NCBI GenBank assembly: GCA_947488295.1
Contig: CANKYU010000005.1
Span: forward strand, 1 to 64,000
Length of the DNA stretch: 64,000 nt
From: an uncultured Anderseniella sp.
GTDB taxonomy: Bacteria; Pseudomonadota; Alphaproteobacteria; Rhizobiales; Aestuariivirgaceae
Direction: 5' to 3'
Made by a program: the position numbers and the translations under genes. Positions 8,612 to 19,622 of the stretch are shown one piece after another (within the stretch, counting starts at the first letter, position 1; every line of letters begins with the position of its first letter). The notes beneath the pieces are model-generated. The model saw nothing but the letters and a program-made list of their open reading frames with translations. It was not told where the DNA came from and made no database searches.

Positions 8612-9544
8612 ATGGCAAAGATTCCGGGAACCGTAATTCATTATGGCCGCTTCAAACCTGATGACCAGATCGGCGGCGTCGAGACTTTCGCCAAAAGCCT
8701 GGAACTGGCTTTTGAGCATGTGCAGTTCCTCGACAGCCGCAATGACGGACCAGGCTCAGCAGCCATGCAGCGCGTCGTCGCTGATGGTCTGCCGGTCATA
8801 TGCGACAATCAACTGGTTGTGGACTGGCCGGACGGTTATCCGGTGATCGGGTTTCAACACGGTGTGGCGGCTGAGAAAAAGTTCGTTACCTGGGCGCGGT
8901 CGGACTGGTCACTGGCACGCAGGCAGGCGCGCGCCGCACGGCGAAAATCCACTATCTGGGTCGCATGCGCCAGGTGGATCTCCGATGAATTTGCAAGACG
9001 GCATGGCAATCAGGCGCAGCACATCGTCTACCATACCGTTGACACCAGTGCGTTCGACGGCAGGCTGGCCAACCGGGGATCGAAACTGGTCCTTCACGAT
9101 GGCCGCACACGACACAAAGGCCGAGATCTTTACCCCATTCTGCAGGCAGCCCTGCCGGACTGGACCTTCGAGCCTCTTGCCTGCCCGTCTGAACAAGTGC
9201 CGGAGCGCATGCGCAAGGCCTGCGCGTTCATGCACCTGAGCAGATATGAAGGCAACAGCATCGTCTGCAATGAAGCAATGGCGATGGGATTGCCGTGTCT
9301 GTTTACCCGTGTTGGCCTGATGCGGGACGCCGAGCCGCTGGACGTCAGCACCATCGAGGTCCGGCAGGCCTATGGTACCCGAGCGCGGCTGATCGAATGT
9401 GCCCGTTCATTTCTCGATGATCTGGGCCAGGTGTCGTACAAGCCCCGTGACTGGATTGTACAGCATGCCTCACAGTCCGCGTTCATTGAGGGCTGGAGAG
9501 GTGTTGTCGGCGACTGGCAGCGCCTGAAAAGGACCAGCGGCTGA
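8612..9544 (+). CDS. Glycosyltransferase, GT-B fold (group 1-like)
   Basis: The 310-residue protein has the N-terminal GGVETFAKSLE motif typical of GT4-type glycosyltransferases and a C-terminal nucleotide-sugar site in MHLSRYEGNSIVCNEAMAMG (about 209-228), where the conserved Glu of the E-x7-E pattern is seen. It lacks a signal peptide and membrane segments, so it acts in the cytoplasm. It follows the FkbM methyltransferase by 79 bases and may share a transcript. The acceptor and sugar donor cannot be named. Confidence 0.78.
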   Translation: MAKIPGTVIHYGRFKPDDQIGGVETFAKSLELAFEHVQFLDSRNDGPGSAAMQRVVADGLPVICDNQLVVDWPDGYPVIGFQHGVAAEKKFVTWARSDWSLARRQARAARRKSTIWVACARWISDEFARRHGNQAQHIVYHTVDTSAFDGRLANRGSKLVLHDGRTRHKGRDLYPILQAALPDWTFEPLACPSEQVPERMRKACAFMHLSRYEGNSIVCNEAMAMGLPCLFTRVGLMRDAEPLDVSTIEVRQAYGTRARLIECARSFLDDLGQVSYKPRDWIVQHASQSAFIEGWRGVVGDWQRLKRTSG

Positions 9545-9725
9545 AGGCCGGCTCATCGGGCCTGAAGCAATCCAAACACCGTGGCGCAGGCAATATTGCC
9601 GAACAATCCCCGCAGATTGATGCATTCGCCTGATTGGAGAGTGTCATACGGCAGACTCTGCCGCAGTGGCAGTCCTAGATTCGGGGTTCATTTGCTGACA
9701 CTCAGTTATCCGGGAGGAAGGCACA

Positions 9726-10664
9726 TTGAGTCCGAGATCCGGACACGGAGTAACGCTTGCGCTGGTTTGCCTGTGCCTTCTCGGTGCAATGCCAATCATC
9801 GCCAACAGTCGGCCTGCAGAATTCAGCGCGCTCAGTTTCGCGCTGTTCCTCTCGATCTGGCAGATACTGTTCGGCTTGCCCTTGTTCCTGTGGGAAATCA
9901 GGTCTGGCAACAGCGGCATTTTTTCGGCAAGCAGTCAAGAACGCAGACCGCTTCGAACGGTCACTGTGACGCTGCTCACCGGCATGATGTTCGGACTGTC
10001 GACATATCTTTATGTGCTCGGCGTCGAGAAGGTAGGCGCAGTCAGCGCTGCCATCGCCATCCAGGCGTATCCGCTGTTTGCGATCCTGTGGGAGACAGTG
10101 TTCCTGAAACGCCGAAAGACACCAGTGGAACTCGTCCTGACGTTGGTGCTGGTGGTCACGCTCTATTACCTCGGCACCGGAGGCAGCTGGCGGATTGACG
10201 GATTTTCTCCATGGTTCGTTGTTGCGCTCGGCGTGCCGTTTCTGTGGAGCATCGCTCATGTGATTATCAAGGAGGAGCTGGGCCGCACAGCCATAACGCC
10301 GGCTCAGGTTACCCTGTTTCGTGTGGTGATTTCCGCAGTGTTTCTGGCATGTGTTCTGGCGCTGGCCGGGCCTGACCGCTTCCTGGAGCCGTTGACCCGC
10401 CCGGACCTTCAGATTTTTGCAGCGATCATGGGGCTGGTCTACTATCTTGAGTTGGTTGTCTGGTTTTATGCGGTCAGGGAAATCGATGTTTCCCTGGCCA
10501 GTTCGATTACGGCACCATGGCCGGCGCTGACAATGGTGCTGGCGGTGGTCTTTCTGGGTGACCGGATAGAACCCCATCAGCTTGTCGCGTTCTTCATCGC
10601 GATCGCTGCGATTTACGGATTGATTGCTGCGGGATTGCGAAAACAACAGGCTCAGTTGAATTGA
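9726..10664 (+). CDS. EamA/DMT-family transporter
   Basis: The 312-residue protein is very hydrophobic, with about ten membrane helices in two EamA repeats, typical of drug/metabolite exporters of the DMT superfamily. Near the end of each repeat are the expected segments (VGAVSAAIAIQAYPLFAIL and VSLASSITAPWPALTMVL). The start is TTG at 9726, chosen because a strong GGGAGGAAGG lies just upstream; the next in-frame Met would remove the first helix. Substrate unknown; amino acids or small metabolites are usual for the family. Confidence 0.85.
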   Translation: MSPRSGHGVTLALVCLCLLGAMPIIANSRPAEFSALSFALFLSIWQILFGLPLFLWEIRSGNSGIFSASSQERRPLRTVTVTLLTGMMFGLSTYLYVLGVEKVGAVSAAIAIQAYPLFAILWETVFLKRRKTPVELVLTLVLVVTLYYLGTGGSWRIDGFSPWFVVALGVPFLWSIAHVIIKEELGRTAITPAQVTLFRVVISAVFLACVLALAGPDRFLEPLTRPDLQIFAAIMGLVYYLELVVWFYAVREIDVSLASSITAPWPALTMVLAVVFLGDRIEPHQLVAFFIAIAAIYGLIAAGLRKQQAQLN

Positions 10665-10814
10665 ACCTGGGTGGATGACGCAGCATCAGGGTTGGTTCGG
10701 CTGCCAGATGGCGCCCCGTCTATGGGAATTTGCGCTTGCTTCCAACTGCGTCTGCAAACAGACGATGCAGATGATCCGCATGTCTTTCCCATGTGTGAAG
10801 CCAGCACCCGCTGA

Positions 10815-11540
10815 TCATGGCGGGAGCCGGCTGGCCGCTTCAACGCGCACCCGGCCTTCATTCATGAAACAGGATTTGTCAAACAGTGATAGGTCGAGCG
10901 GGTTGGGCAACCGGACGTCGGCAAGCCCCGGGAACGGATCTGCCGCTGGATCATAGGATCGGTCTATCTGGGATATGAAGACGATGACCAGTGCCTTGTC
11001 CCGGGCGAATGTTTTCAATGCGCGAACCTGCACCATCAGGTCCGGATTGCTGCGCTTCTGATCGAGAAGCTGCAGGTAGTCTATGACCACCACCGTGCCT
11101 GGCTGCGCAGTTGCCAGCTGATCCATGATGTAGTCGGCGTTTATGGCGTCTGAGCTGTCGAACTCAAACAGGCCGTTGAACAGTGTCACATCGCCGCCGA
11201 TGGTTTTGAAGCGGGACACGACATCCGCCTCGGTGTATTCGAGCGTGAAAAACACCCCCCGGCGACCGCGTTTCAGAGCTTCGGCAATGAGCTTGAGACC
11301 CATCAGGGTCTTGCCATGACCAGGACGTGCGCCCAGCAGCACCAGGTCTCCGGGCTGCAACTGAGCCAGCAATTCGCCGGATGGCATGGTTGTGGCGGCA
11401 CGCGCTGCAAGCAGGCTCCAGGTGTTGAAGCCTTCCTGTCGCGCGATACGATCCAGCGCCTGGTTGAGGGGGATGGCTTCCTTGCGCGACAGTGCCTTTG
11501 CCCGGCGCTTGAGGTGATAAATGGGGGCGGACAGTTTCAT
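10815..11540 (-). CDS. Stand-alone DnaB-like (RecA-fold) ATPase domain protein
   Basis: The 241-residue protein corresponds to the C-terminal motor domain of DnaB helicase without the N-terminal primase-interacting domain. A basic N-terminal region of about 55 residues is followed by Walker A GARPGHGKT (about 70-78), GVFFTLEYTEADVVSRF and Walker B TVVVIDYLQLL (about 149-159). ATP binding is clear, but helicase activity is not established for this short type, which is found beside a full DnaB in many Rhizobiales. The gene is monocistronic, faces away from phaC, and its role is unknown. Confidence 0.75.
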   Translation of the reverse strand: MKLSAPIYHLKRRAKALSRKEAIPLNQALDRIARQEGFNTWSLLAARAATTMPSGELLAQLQPGDLVLLGARPGHGKTLMGLKLIAEALKRGRRGVFFTLEYTEADVVSRFKTIGGDVTLFNGLFEFDSSDAINADYIMDQLATAQPGTVVVIDYLQLLDQKRSNPDLMVQVRALKTFARDKALVIVFISQIDRSYDPAADPFPGLADVRLPNPLDLSLFDKSCFMNEGRVRVEAASRLPP

Positions 11541-11804
11541 CTGGTAAACCTCCTGTTGCGGGCGGTTTTCACAATCCCTCCTTATGTGTGCTGCCCGAAC
11601 GGTCGGTTTGATGAAAATGAAACCCCATATGGTGCGTACTTTCCCGGATGGAGGGGGGAGGCATGGGTTGCGGCCTTAAGACGATCTTAGACCAGCGTCT
11701 TGTGATTCAAAATACCCCCACAGCCGCTTTTGAGTTGCCGGGTGCTGCTTTCACAACCTGAGGGTTGCCGTGAAAACCAGTTTTGGCACCGATTGCCGGG
11801 ACGC

Positions 11805-11818
11805 ATGATCGAAGTCAA
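11805..11818 (+). promoter_or_regulatory. Degenerate FNR/CRP-type box upstream of phaC
   Basis: ATGAT-CGAA-GTCAA matches 8 of 10 positions of TTGAT-N4-ATCAA. It lies 74 bases before the preferred phaC start. With two mismatches this could be chance. Confidence 0.2.
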
Positions 11819-11892
11819 TGATGCGGTGCCCGGTTAGCTTTATTCTGTGGCCGGAAAACTGGATGGCTTTGTTTCGATGGTTGGATAATGTC

Positions 11893-13803
11893 ATGAAACC
11901 GCAGGCTATTGAACGTCAGGCGCAACCCGGCTCGCAGGTTACCGGGGATGGTAAGGAATCCGGTCCGGGCAACATGGCTGCCGGTACCTCACCAGACAAG
12001 CCGGCATCCGCAGCTCCTTCGTACAGTGCCGGCAGTGGATCGGTCGGTCCGCATTTGTTTGAACGCGACTCTTATGCCTCGACCGCGTTTCAGGAAATTC
12101 TCGACCGTTCGTTTCATGCGTTCGCTGCCCGCGCAACAGCCGGACTATCGCCCAGCGCGCTGGCCGGGGCCTGGGCCGACTGGGCGGTACATCTCATGAG
12201 CTCGCCGGGCAAGCAGGTGCAACTTACGGAAAAAGCCGCAAAGAAAGCACAAAGGCTGATCCAGTATGCATCCAGGTGTGCAGCCGGCAATCAGCATGCC
12301 TCATTGTGTATAGAACCGCTTGCCCATGACCGCCGGTTCCGCGACAGGGCCTGGCAGCAGTGGCCATTTAATCTGATGTATCAGTCGTTTCTGCTGAATC
12401 AACAATGGTGGCACAATGCAACAACCGGTGTTCGCGGCGTTACAAAACAACATGAAAACGTCGTTGAGTTCGCCACAAGGCAGATGCTCGATGTGTTCTC
12501 GCCTTCCAATTACGCGTTCACAAATCCGGAGGTCATAGACGCAACGCTCAGGCAGGGCGGACAGAACCTGGTGCGTGGCTGGCAGAATTTCATGGAAGAC
12601 TGGGATCATGCCGTCAGTGGCCGCAAACCTGAAGGTGCAGAAGATTTTCAGGTGGGATCGGATCTGGCGGCCACACCCGGCAAGGTCGTCTACCGCAACC
12701 GGCTGATAGAGTTGATCCAGTACACACCGGTAACCGAAAAGGTACACGCTGAACCGATCCTGATCGTGCCAGCCTGGATCATGAAGTACTATATTCTCGA
12801 CCTGTCAGCTCATAATTCGATGGTGAAATACCTGACCGGGCAGGGTTTCACGGTATTCATGGTGTCATGGAAAAACCCCGATCCGGATGATCGTGACCTG
12901 GACATGGATGACTATCGCACATTGGGGGTGATGCGCGCTCTGGATGTGGTCGAGAATATAGCTGGTGGCGCGCACATACATGGCGTCGGATACTGCCTGG
13001 GAGGCACATTGCTGGCTATTGCAGCCGCCGCAATGGCGCGCGACGGCGACAGCCGTCTGAAGACCCTCTCCCTGTTTGCCGCACAGGTCGATTTTACCGA
13101 GGCCGGCGAGTTGATGCTGTTTATCAATGAAAGCCAGGTGACATTCCTGGAAGACCTGATGTGGGAGCAGGGGTTTCTTGATACCAAACAGATGGCCGGC
13201 GCCTTTCAGCTGTTGCGGTCGAATGACCTGATCTGGTCGCGCATGGTGCATGATTACCTGATGGGCGACAGGTCCGGGTTGAGTGATCTGATGGCCTGGA
13301 ATGCAGATGCCACTCGCATGCCGTTCAAGATGCACTCGCAATATCTGCGCAAGTTGTTTCTCAACAATGACCTGGCTGAGGGTCGGTACCAGGTGGAGGG
13401 GCGACCGGTTACGGTGTCCGACATCCGGATACCCGTATTCGCCGTGGGCACGGAGCGAGACCATGTCGCACCATGGCGCTCGGTACACAAGTTTCATCTT
13501 CTTTCGGATACGGAAGTTACTTTCCTGCTGACGAACGGAGGCCACAATGCCGGCATTGTCTCGGAGCCCGGTCATCCCCGCCGCCATTACAGGGTTACCA
13601 CGACGCCGCATGATCAACCCTATATGGATCCGGAGACATGGGTTGCGCAGACCAGTGAGAAACAGGGGTCATGGTGGCCGGAGTTTTCGAGCTGGCTGAA
13701 AGACCGGTCCGGCGAGCAGGTTCAGACGCCGCCCATGGGAAATGCCGATTTGGAGATCAAGGCGATCTGCGATGCACCGGGCACCTATGTCTTTCAGTCC
13801 TAG
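11893..13803 (+). CDS. phaC: Class I poly(3-hydroxyalkanoate) synthase
   Basis: PhaC polymerises (R)-3-hydroxyacyl-CoA into PHA storage granules. From the ATG at 11893 the protein has 636 residues; in-frame ATGs at 11863 and 11818 are possible and none has a clear ribosome site. The N-terminal ~55 residues are low-complexity. The alpha/beta hydrolase core contains the lipase-like box GYCLGG with nucleophile Cys368, the catalytic Asp in GTERDHVAPW and the catalytic His in NGGHNAGIV. The family-typical KNPDPDDRDLDMDDY segment is present. No phasin or phaAB genes are nearby. An imperfect FNR-like box precedes it. Confidence 0.93.
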   Translation: MKPQAIERQAQPGSQVTGDGKESGPGNMAAGTSPDKPASAAPSYSAGSGSVGPHLFERDSYASTAFQEILDRSFHAFAARATAGLSPSALAGAWADWAVHLMSSPGKQVQLTEKAAKKAQRLIQYASRCAAGNQHASLCIEPLAHDRRFRDRAWQQWPFNLMYQSFLLNQQWWHNATTGVRGVTKQHENVVEFATRQMLDVFSPSNYAFTNPEVIDATLRQGGQNLVRGWQNFMEDWDHAVSGRKPEGAEDFQVGSDLAATPGKVVYRNRLIELIQYTPVTEKVHAEPILIVPAWIMKYYILDLSAHNSMVKYLTGQGFTVFMVSWKNPDPDDRDLDMDDYRTLGVMRALDVVENIAGGAHIHGVGYCLGGTLLAIAAAAMARDGDSRLKTLSLFAAQVDFTEAGELMLFINESQVTFLEDLMWEQGFLDTKQMAGAFQLLRSNDLIWSRMVHDYLMGDRSGLSDLMAWNADATRMPFKMHSQYLRKLFLNNDLAEGRYQVEGRPVTVSDIRIPVFAVGTERDHVAPWRSVHKFHLLSDTEVTFLLTNGGHNAGIVSEPGHPRRHYRVTTTPHDQPYMDPETWVAQTSEKQGSWWPEFSSWLKDRSGEQVQTPPMGNADLEIKAICDAPGTYVFQS

Positions 13804-13830
13804 GTCCCGCTCCTCTCGGTCTGGACACAA

Positions 13831-13844
13831 TTGATGAAGATCAA
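13831..13844 (+). promoter_or_regulatory. Perfect FNR/FixK box upstream of the hemerythrin-like gene
   Basis: TTGATGAAGATCAA matches the consensus TTGAT-N4-ATCAA at all ten positions. It lies in the phaC/hemerythrin intergenic space, 106 bases before the hemerythrin-like ATG. A -10-like CATAAA at 13870-13875 would place the box centre near -44, close to the usual activator position. An FNR-type regulator gene is adjacent. Confidence 0.75.
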
Positions 13845-13949
13845 CGTCGATGTCTGCTTTTGCTGCGAACATAAACTCTGGGAACGGTTGAGTGAATTGC
13901 AACCTCGCCCAATGAGGCCGCTGACGGTGAACAATTCAAGTGAATACAA

Positions 13950-14468
13950 ATGGAAGATGAATACCAGTTGTCTGTGATCGCGCGTAATCGTGCCAGCCTG
14001 TACGGGATGTGCGACGACATGGAGCGAATAGCCGACCAGCTTGGCGGATCCATTGACATTCAACTGTGCACCTCTGTTCTGTCCCGGCTGCGGCTGGACC
14101 TTTTGCAACATCAACAGGATGAGGACGTGTTTTTTGCACTGCTTCAGCAAAGTGATCCCGAGGATGCACTGCTTGCCCGATGTGTACAGCTGGCGCGATC
14201 AGAGCATGTGGCCATCGGGTCTTATGCGCTGGAACTTGCCGAGCCGATTGGTGACATATGCGCAGGCAGCGAAAGTGGTAGCGTCGATGCGACCGGATAC
14301 CTTCTGAGAGGCAGCTTTGACTACATCCGTCAGCACCTGCGCTGGGAAGACGCAATCTTTTTCCATGGACGAAGATACGGTGTCGAAAGTGTTGATAGCG
14401 CGGCTCTCAGAGCCGGACTGACCAGAAACCGCAGCTTGCGGGACCGCCACCTGCGGCTGGCGGAATAG
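13950..14468 (+). CDS. Hemerythrin-like (HHE) domain protein
   Basis: The 172-residue helical protein carries a metal-ligand pattern resembling hemerythrin HHE domains: His54 and Glu58 in HQQDED, His86 in SEHVAIG, and His129 with Glu133/Asp134 in QHLRWED. The family binds oxygen, nitric oxide or iron through a diiron site. One of the usual histidines near the N-terminus is not obvious, so metal binding is inferred. A perfect FNR box lies upstream and an FNR-type regulator gene ends 13 bases away on the other strand. A role in oxygen or NO handling under low oxygen is the best guess. Confidence 0.7.
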   Translation: MEDEYQLSVIARNRASLYGMCDDMERIADQLGGSIDIQLCTSVLSRLRLDLLQHQQDEDVFFALLQQSDPEDALLARCVQLARSEHVAIGSYALELAEPIGDICAGSESGSVDATGYLLRGSFDYIRQHLRWEDAIFFHGRRYGVESVDSAALRAGLTRNRSLRDRHLRLAE

Positions 14469-14480
14469 GCCGGCCGGTCT

Positions 14481-15251
14481 TTAACAACTGTCCTTGTCGT
14501 TCTCGTCTTCGTAGCTCTGGGCGATCTGCTGCAATCGGGGGACATTGCGGAGTTCTATCGACTTGGCATCGAGCAAATCGATTATGCCCTCGGACTTGAG
14601 TTTGCTGATATTCCTGCTGACGGTTTCAATTGTCATCCCGAGCAGACCGGCAATCTCTTCCCGTTTCAGCGGGAAGTAAATGACGGATCCAGCATCGCTT
14701 TGGCTTCTGTGTGGGCAGGTATTTCGGTTCTCCTTCCACAGCCAGAGGATAAAACGCGCCATTTTTTCCTGTGCGCCGAGTTTGCCGAGAACAGTCATCC
14801 ACTGTCTTGCCTGTTTCAGGTCGTTGACGGTCTGTACCAGCAACCGGTGTTCGAGCTCCGGATTGGCTCTGAGGACGGCGCCGAACTGAGCACGCCGGAA
14901 GCAACACAATTTCACGTCAGTTACACATTCCGCGTTTTCGTTGCTTATGGAGGATACCGGATTGCCGAGGCTGTCGGCCGCCGACAGCAGTCCCACAATC
15001 TGCTCCCGGCCGTCCGGCAAAATCTGGGTCAGCTTGACGACGCCGGACATGATGACCGCGAATAACTGGCTGCTTTCGCCCTGATGCAGAATGACATCTC
15101 CCGCCGACAGGTTCCGATGGGTCATTATGTCGGACAACTCGCCGATGTCCGATGCGCCCAGCGCATCGCATATGGCATGATGGCGCACCGGGCATTGCGC
15201 GCATCGCAGGTCTGTTTCAAAGTCTGGTTCCGGTTCGGGCACTCGCACCAC
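14481..15251 (-). CDS. FNR-type oxygen-sensing transcriptional regulator (Crp/Fnr family)
   Basis: The 256-residue protein has an N-terminal cysteine cluster C17-x2-C20-x7-C28 (CAQCPVRHHAIC) and a central cysteine at 116 or 117, the set that holds an oxygen-labile [4Fe-4S] cluster in FNR/FnrN proteins. A cyclic-nucleotide-type beta roll follows, then a helix-turn-helix with the recognition helix TIETVSRNI, whose E-x2-SR matches FNR proteins that read TTGAT-N4-ATCAA. The start is GTG; a GTG at 15242 is better spaced from GAGAGG and may be the true one. Likely targets in this window are the hemerythrin-like gene and pdhA. Confidence 0.9.
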   Translation of the reverse strand: MVRVPEPEPDFETDLRCAQCPVRHHAICDALGASDIGELSDIMTHRNLSAGDVILHQGESSQLFAVIMSGVVKLTQILPDGREQIVGLLSAADSLGNPVSSISNENAECVTDVKLCCFRRAQFGAVLRANPELEHRLLVQTVNDLKQARQWMTVLGKLGAQEKMARFILWLWKENRNTCPHRSQSDAGSVIYFPLKREEIAGLLGMTIETVSRNISKLKSEGIIDLLDAKSIELRNVPRLQQIAQSYEDENDKDSC

Positions 15252-15446
15252 CTCTCATAGTGCATGAACAGCTCACGCGGAGTGTACACTTGAAAGTCAC
15301 TCTGCGGAGGAAAATTTCAGTTGCAATGGACGCATGGCTGCTGCCCTGATCCTGATTGGCATTGGATTGAGGTCCTGTAGATAACTCTCCCGGCGCATGA
15401 TTTAACCCTTCCCACACTGCACGACTCCAGCTAAACGTTAATTCCC

Positions 15447-17075
<1,629 letters not shown>

Positions 17076-17088
17076 GTATCATCAGTCG

Positions 17089-19620
17089 ATGAATTTTGTT
17101 CGGTCATTCATTCATGTCTGGCTTGTGCTGGCATTGCTGCTGGCGGGTTCTGTGCTGGCATCGGCTCAAACTGGCGACCAGACTGGCGAAATCGCTACGG
17201 AGCAGCCTGCTGATACCGGAACAGCTGCGACACCCAAAGCTGAACCGGTTGTGGCTGCGGCTGCCTTGCCCGCCGGCATCAAGGAAGCCGCCGGCAAGGC
17301 CAGGCGGGTGGCCGCCGATATCTCCAAGACCCTGCAGGATCTGAAGGTCAAGCTGGCAGACCCGTCATTGCCGGCAGGTGAACTGGCAAAGACACGTGAG
17401 CAGCTGGAAATTGTCCGGGAGCGCGCCAAGCTGGTCGATCTGGAACTGGCGTCGCCGCTGGCACAGATGGACGCGCAGGTCAGCAGGCTGGGGCCGGCTC
17501 CAAAGGATGGCGAGACAGAACCAGAAACCGTTGCCAGCCAGCGCGCCGAGCTTGAACGGGTTCGAGGCGTGTTGCTTGGCGCGCGTACCCAGCTGGCGCT
17601 GGCAGCAGGTGCGGCTGACCAGCTTGCGAGCCAGGCCGGACAGATTGAACGGACACGCTATTTTGACCGGTTGTTCAGGCACGAAAAGTCAATCCTTGCC
17701 CCAAGTTTGTGGTCAGACGGTATTGCAAGGGTTTCCGACATCTGGGTGCGTTCGGAACGGCTGGCGTCGGGCTACTACAAGCTGATCGCGGACAATAATG
17801 GCGCATGGGTAGTATGGTTCCTGCTGGCAGCCTTCATCGCGCTGGCCGCCGGCGGCTATCAGGCTTGCCGCGTACTGGCGCATCGGGTGCGAGCCGGTAA
17901 GGCTCCCAATGGAGAACTCGGGAAACTGGTTCGGGTGGTCGCGGTGCCCATAGGCTATGCGCTGGTTGCCGCTGTCGCGACAACCATATTCGGCGTTTTG
18001 TTGTTTGGGCTTGGCGCCGAATCATCGCGAATAGAGCAGTTCTACGAAGCGTTCGCCCTGATGATGGTGATGTTTGCGTTCACCCGCGGTCTGGCGCGAT
18101 CCATTCTGTCTCCGACACAACCCGATTGGCGAATAGCCAACCTGTCGACCCAGGCAGCGCAGAAGTGGCTCAACCTGCTGACCATCGCATTCGTCATCAT
18201 GGCGGCCAGCTACCTGTTCAACGAACTGTTTGTGGTTATCAACCTGTCAGATGAATTGACTGCCCTGCGCCAGGCGATCGTGTTGCCGGTGCTGATGATC
18301 ATTCTTGTCAGGCTGATCCTGATTGCGCAGCGTGACCGGCGCAGCGAGGAAGCGCAGCAGTTCAGTACGGTGTATTTTTCCTGGGCAAGCTACCTGGTGC
18401 AGCCGATCTGGCTGCTGGTGATTGCAACAGGACTGGCGCTCATAGCCGGCTATATTACGCTGGCCACCTATATTGCAGCCAATATTGTCGTAATTGGCGT
18501 TGTGGTCAGCTTCCTGTACTGCATACGACGCCTGGCGGATGCCTTCGTGGCGCAGAGTATCTCTGAAGGCAGCCGCATATCCGATACGTTGAAAAATGCT
18601 TTTTCCATGTCGGAGCAGGGTATCAAGCGGTCGGGCATAGCACTCAACGCGATCGTGGATTTCACCCTTCTGCTGCTCGGCCTGCCGCTGCTGCTGAGCC
18701 TGACGGCGCTGTCATGGGTGGACGTGCGTGGGTGGTTTTCCACTGCGTTTTTCGGCTTCAATATCGGCGACATCACCATTTCGCTGTCGTCCATTTTTCT
18801 GGCAATCGCTGTGTTTGTCATCGGTCTGGTGTTGACCCGGTTTGTTACTGGATGGCTGGACCGGCGCATTCTGTCTGCTACAGAAATGGATGCAGGGGTG
18901 CGCAATTCGATCCGTACCGGCGCCAGTTACACTGCCACCATCCTGGCGCTTCTGGTCGCATTCGCAGCCGCCGGCGTCAACTTCGGCAATATTGCCATCG
19001 TGGCCGGTGCATTGTCCGTTGGTATCGGTTTTGGCCTGCAGTCGATCGTCAACAACTTTGTATCCGGCCTTATCCTGCTGGCGGAGCGGCCAATCAAGGT
19101 CGGCGACTGGGTGTCGGTGACCGCGGGTGAGGGGACGGTGACGAAAATCAATGTGCGTGCCACAGAGATTGAAACCTTCGATCGGTGTTCGATCATCGTG
19201 CCGAATTCCAGCCTGATTTCGGATGCGGTGCAGAACTGGACCCATGGCGACCTTATGGGCCGCTGCAAGGTGGCTATCGGGGTAAGCTATGATGCCGACC
19301 CGCAACAGGTACACGACATATTGGTCAAGTGTGCGGAAGAACATCCGCGCGCCATGGCGTATCCGCAGCCATCGGTCCTGTTCAAGGATTTTGGCGCCAG
19401 TTCGCTGGACTTTGAGCTGCGGGTGTTTATCAATGACGTGAACTGGGTCGCCTTTGTCGGCAGCGAACTGCGGTTTGCCATCCACAAGGCGCTCAAGGAA
19501 GCAGGTATCGAGATTCCGTTCCCGCAGCGTGACATCAATGTACGCGGCCTGCATGAAACTGTAGCTGAAGCAGTACAGGTAAAGGCAAGACCTGCGCGCA
19601 AAGCGAAACCGAAAGGGTAG
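17089..19620 (+). CDS. Large mechanosensitive ion channel (MscS family, DUF3772)
   Basis: The 843-residue protein has a signal peptide (cleavage near SAQT, about 27), a long periplasmic coiled-coil-rich region (about 60-230, DUF3772-type), roughly ten membrane helices and a C-terminal MscS core. The pore helix and beta domain are visible at about 640-690 (GIGFGLQSIVNNFVSG, then RPIKVGDWV), followed by the alpha-beta cytoplasmic domain. It is of the MscK/YbiO-like large type that relieves hypo-osmotic pressure. The gene sits between pyrG and a VOC gene on the same strand, with the next start only 2 bases past its stop. Confidence 0.9.
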   Translation: MNFVRSFIHVWLVLALLLAGSVLASAQTGDQTGEIATEQPADTGTAATPKAEPVVAAAALPAGIKEAAGKARRVAADISKTLQDLKVKLADPSLPAGELAKTREQLEIVRERAKLVDLELASPLAQMDAQVSRLGPAPKDGETEPETVASQRAELERVRGVLLGARTQLALAAGAADQLASQAGQIERTRYFDRLFRHEKSILAPSLWSDGIARVSDIWVRSERLASGYYKLIADNNGAWVVWFLLAAFIALAAGGYQACRVLAHRVRAGKAPNGELGKLVRVVAVPIGYALVAAVATTIFGVLLFGLGAESSRIEQFYEAFALMMVMFAFTRGLARSILSPTQPDWRIANLSTQAAQKWLNLLTIAFVIMAASYLFNELFVVINLSDELTALRQAIVLPVLMIILVRLILIAQRDRRSEEAQQFSTVYFSWASYLVQPIWLLVIATGLALIAGYITLATYIAANIVVIGVVVSFLYCIRRLADAFVAQSISEGSRISDTLKNAFSMSEQGIKRSGIALNAIVDFTLLLLGLPLLLSLTALSWVDVRGWFSTAFFGFNIGDITISLSSIFLAIAVFVIGLVLTRFVTGWLDRRILSATEMDAGVRNSIRTGASYTATILALLVAFAAAGVNFGNIAIVAGALSVGIGFGLQSIVNNFVSGLILLAERPIKVGDWVSVTAGEGTVTKINVRATEIETFDRCSIIVPNSSLISDAVQNWTHGDLMGRCKVAIGVSYDADPQQVHDILVKCAEEHPRAMAYPQPSVLFKDFGASSLDFELRVFINDVNWVAFVGSELRFAIHKALKEAGIEIPFPQRDINVRGLHETVAEAVQVKARPARKAKPKG

Positions 19621-19622
19621 GC

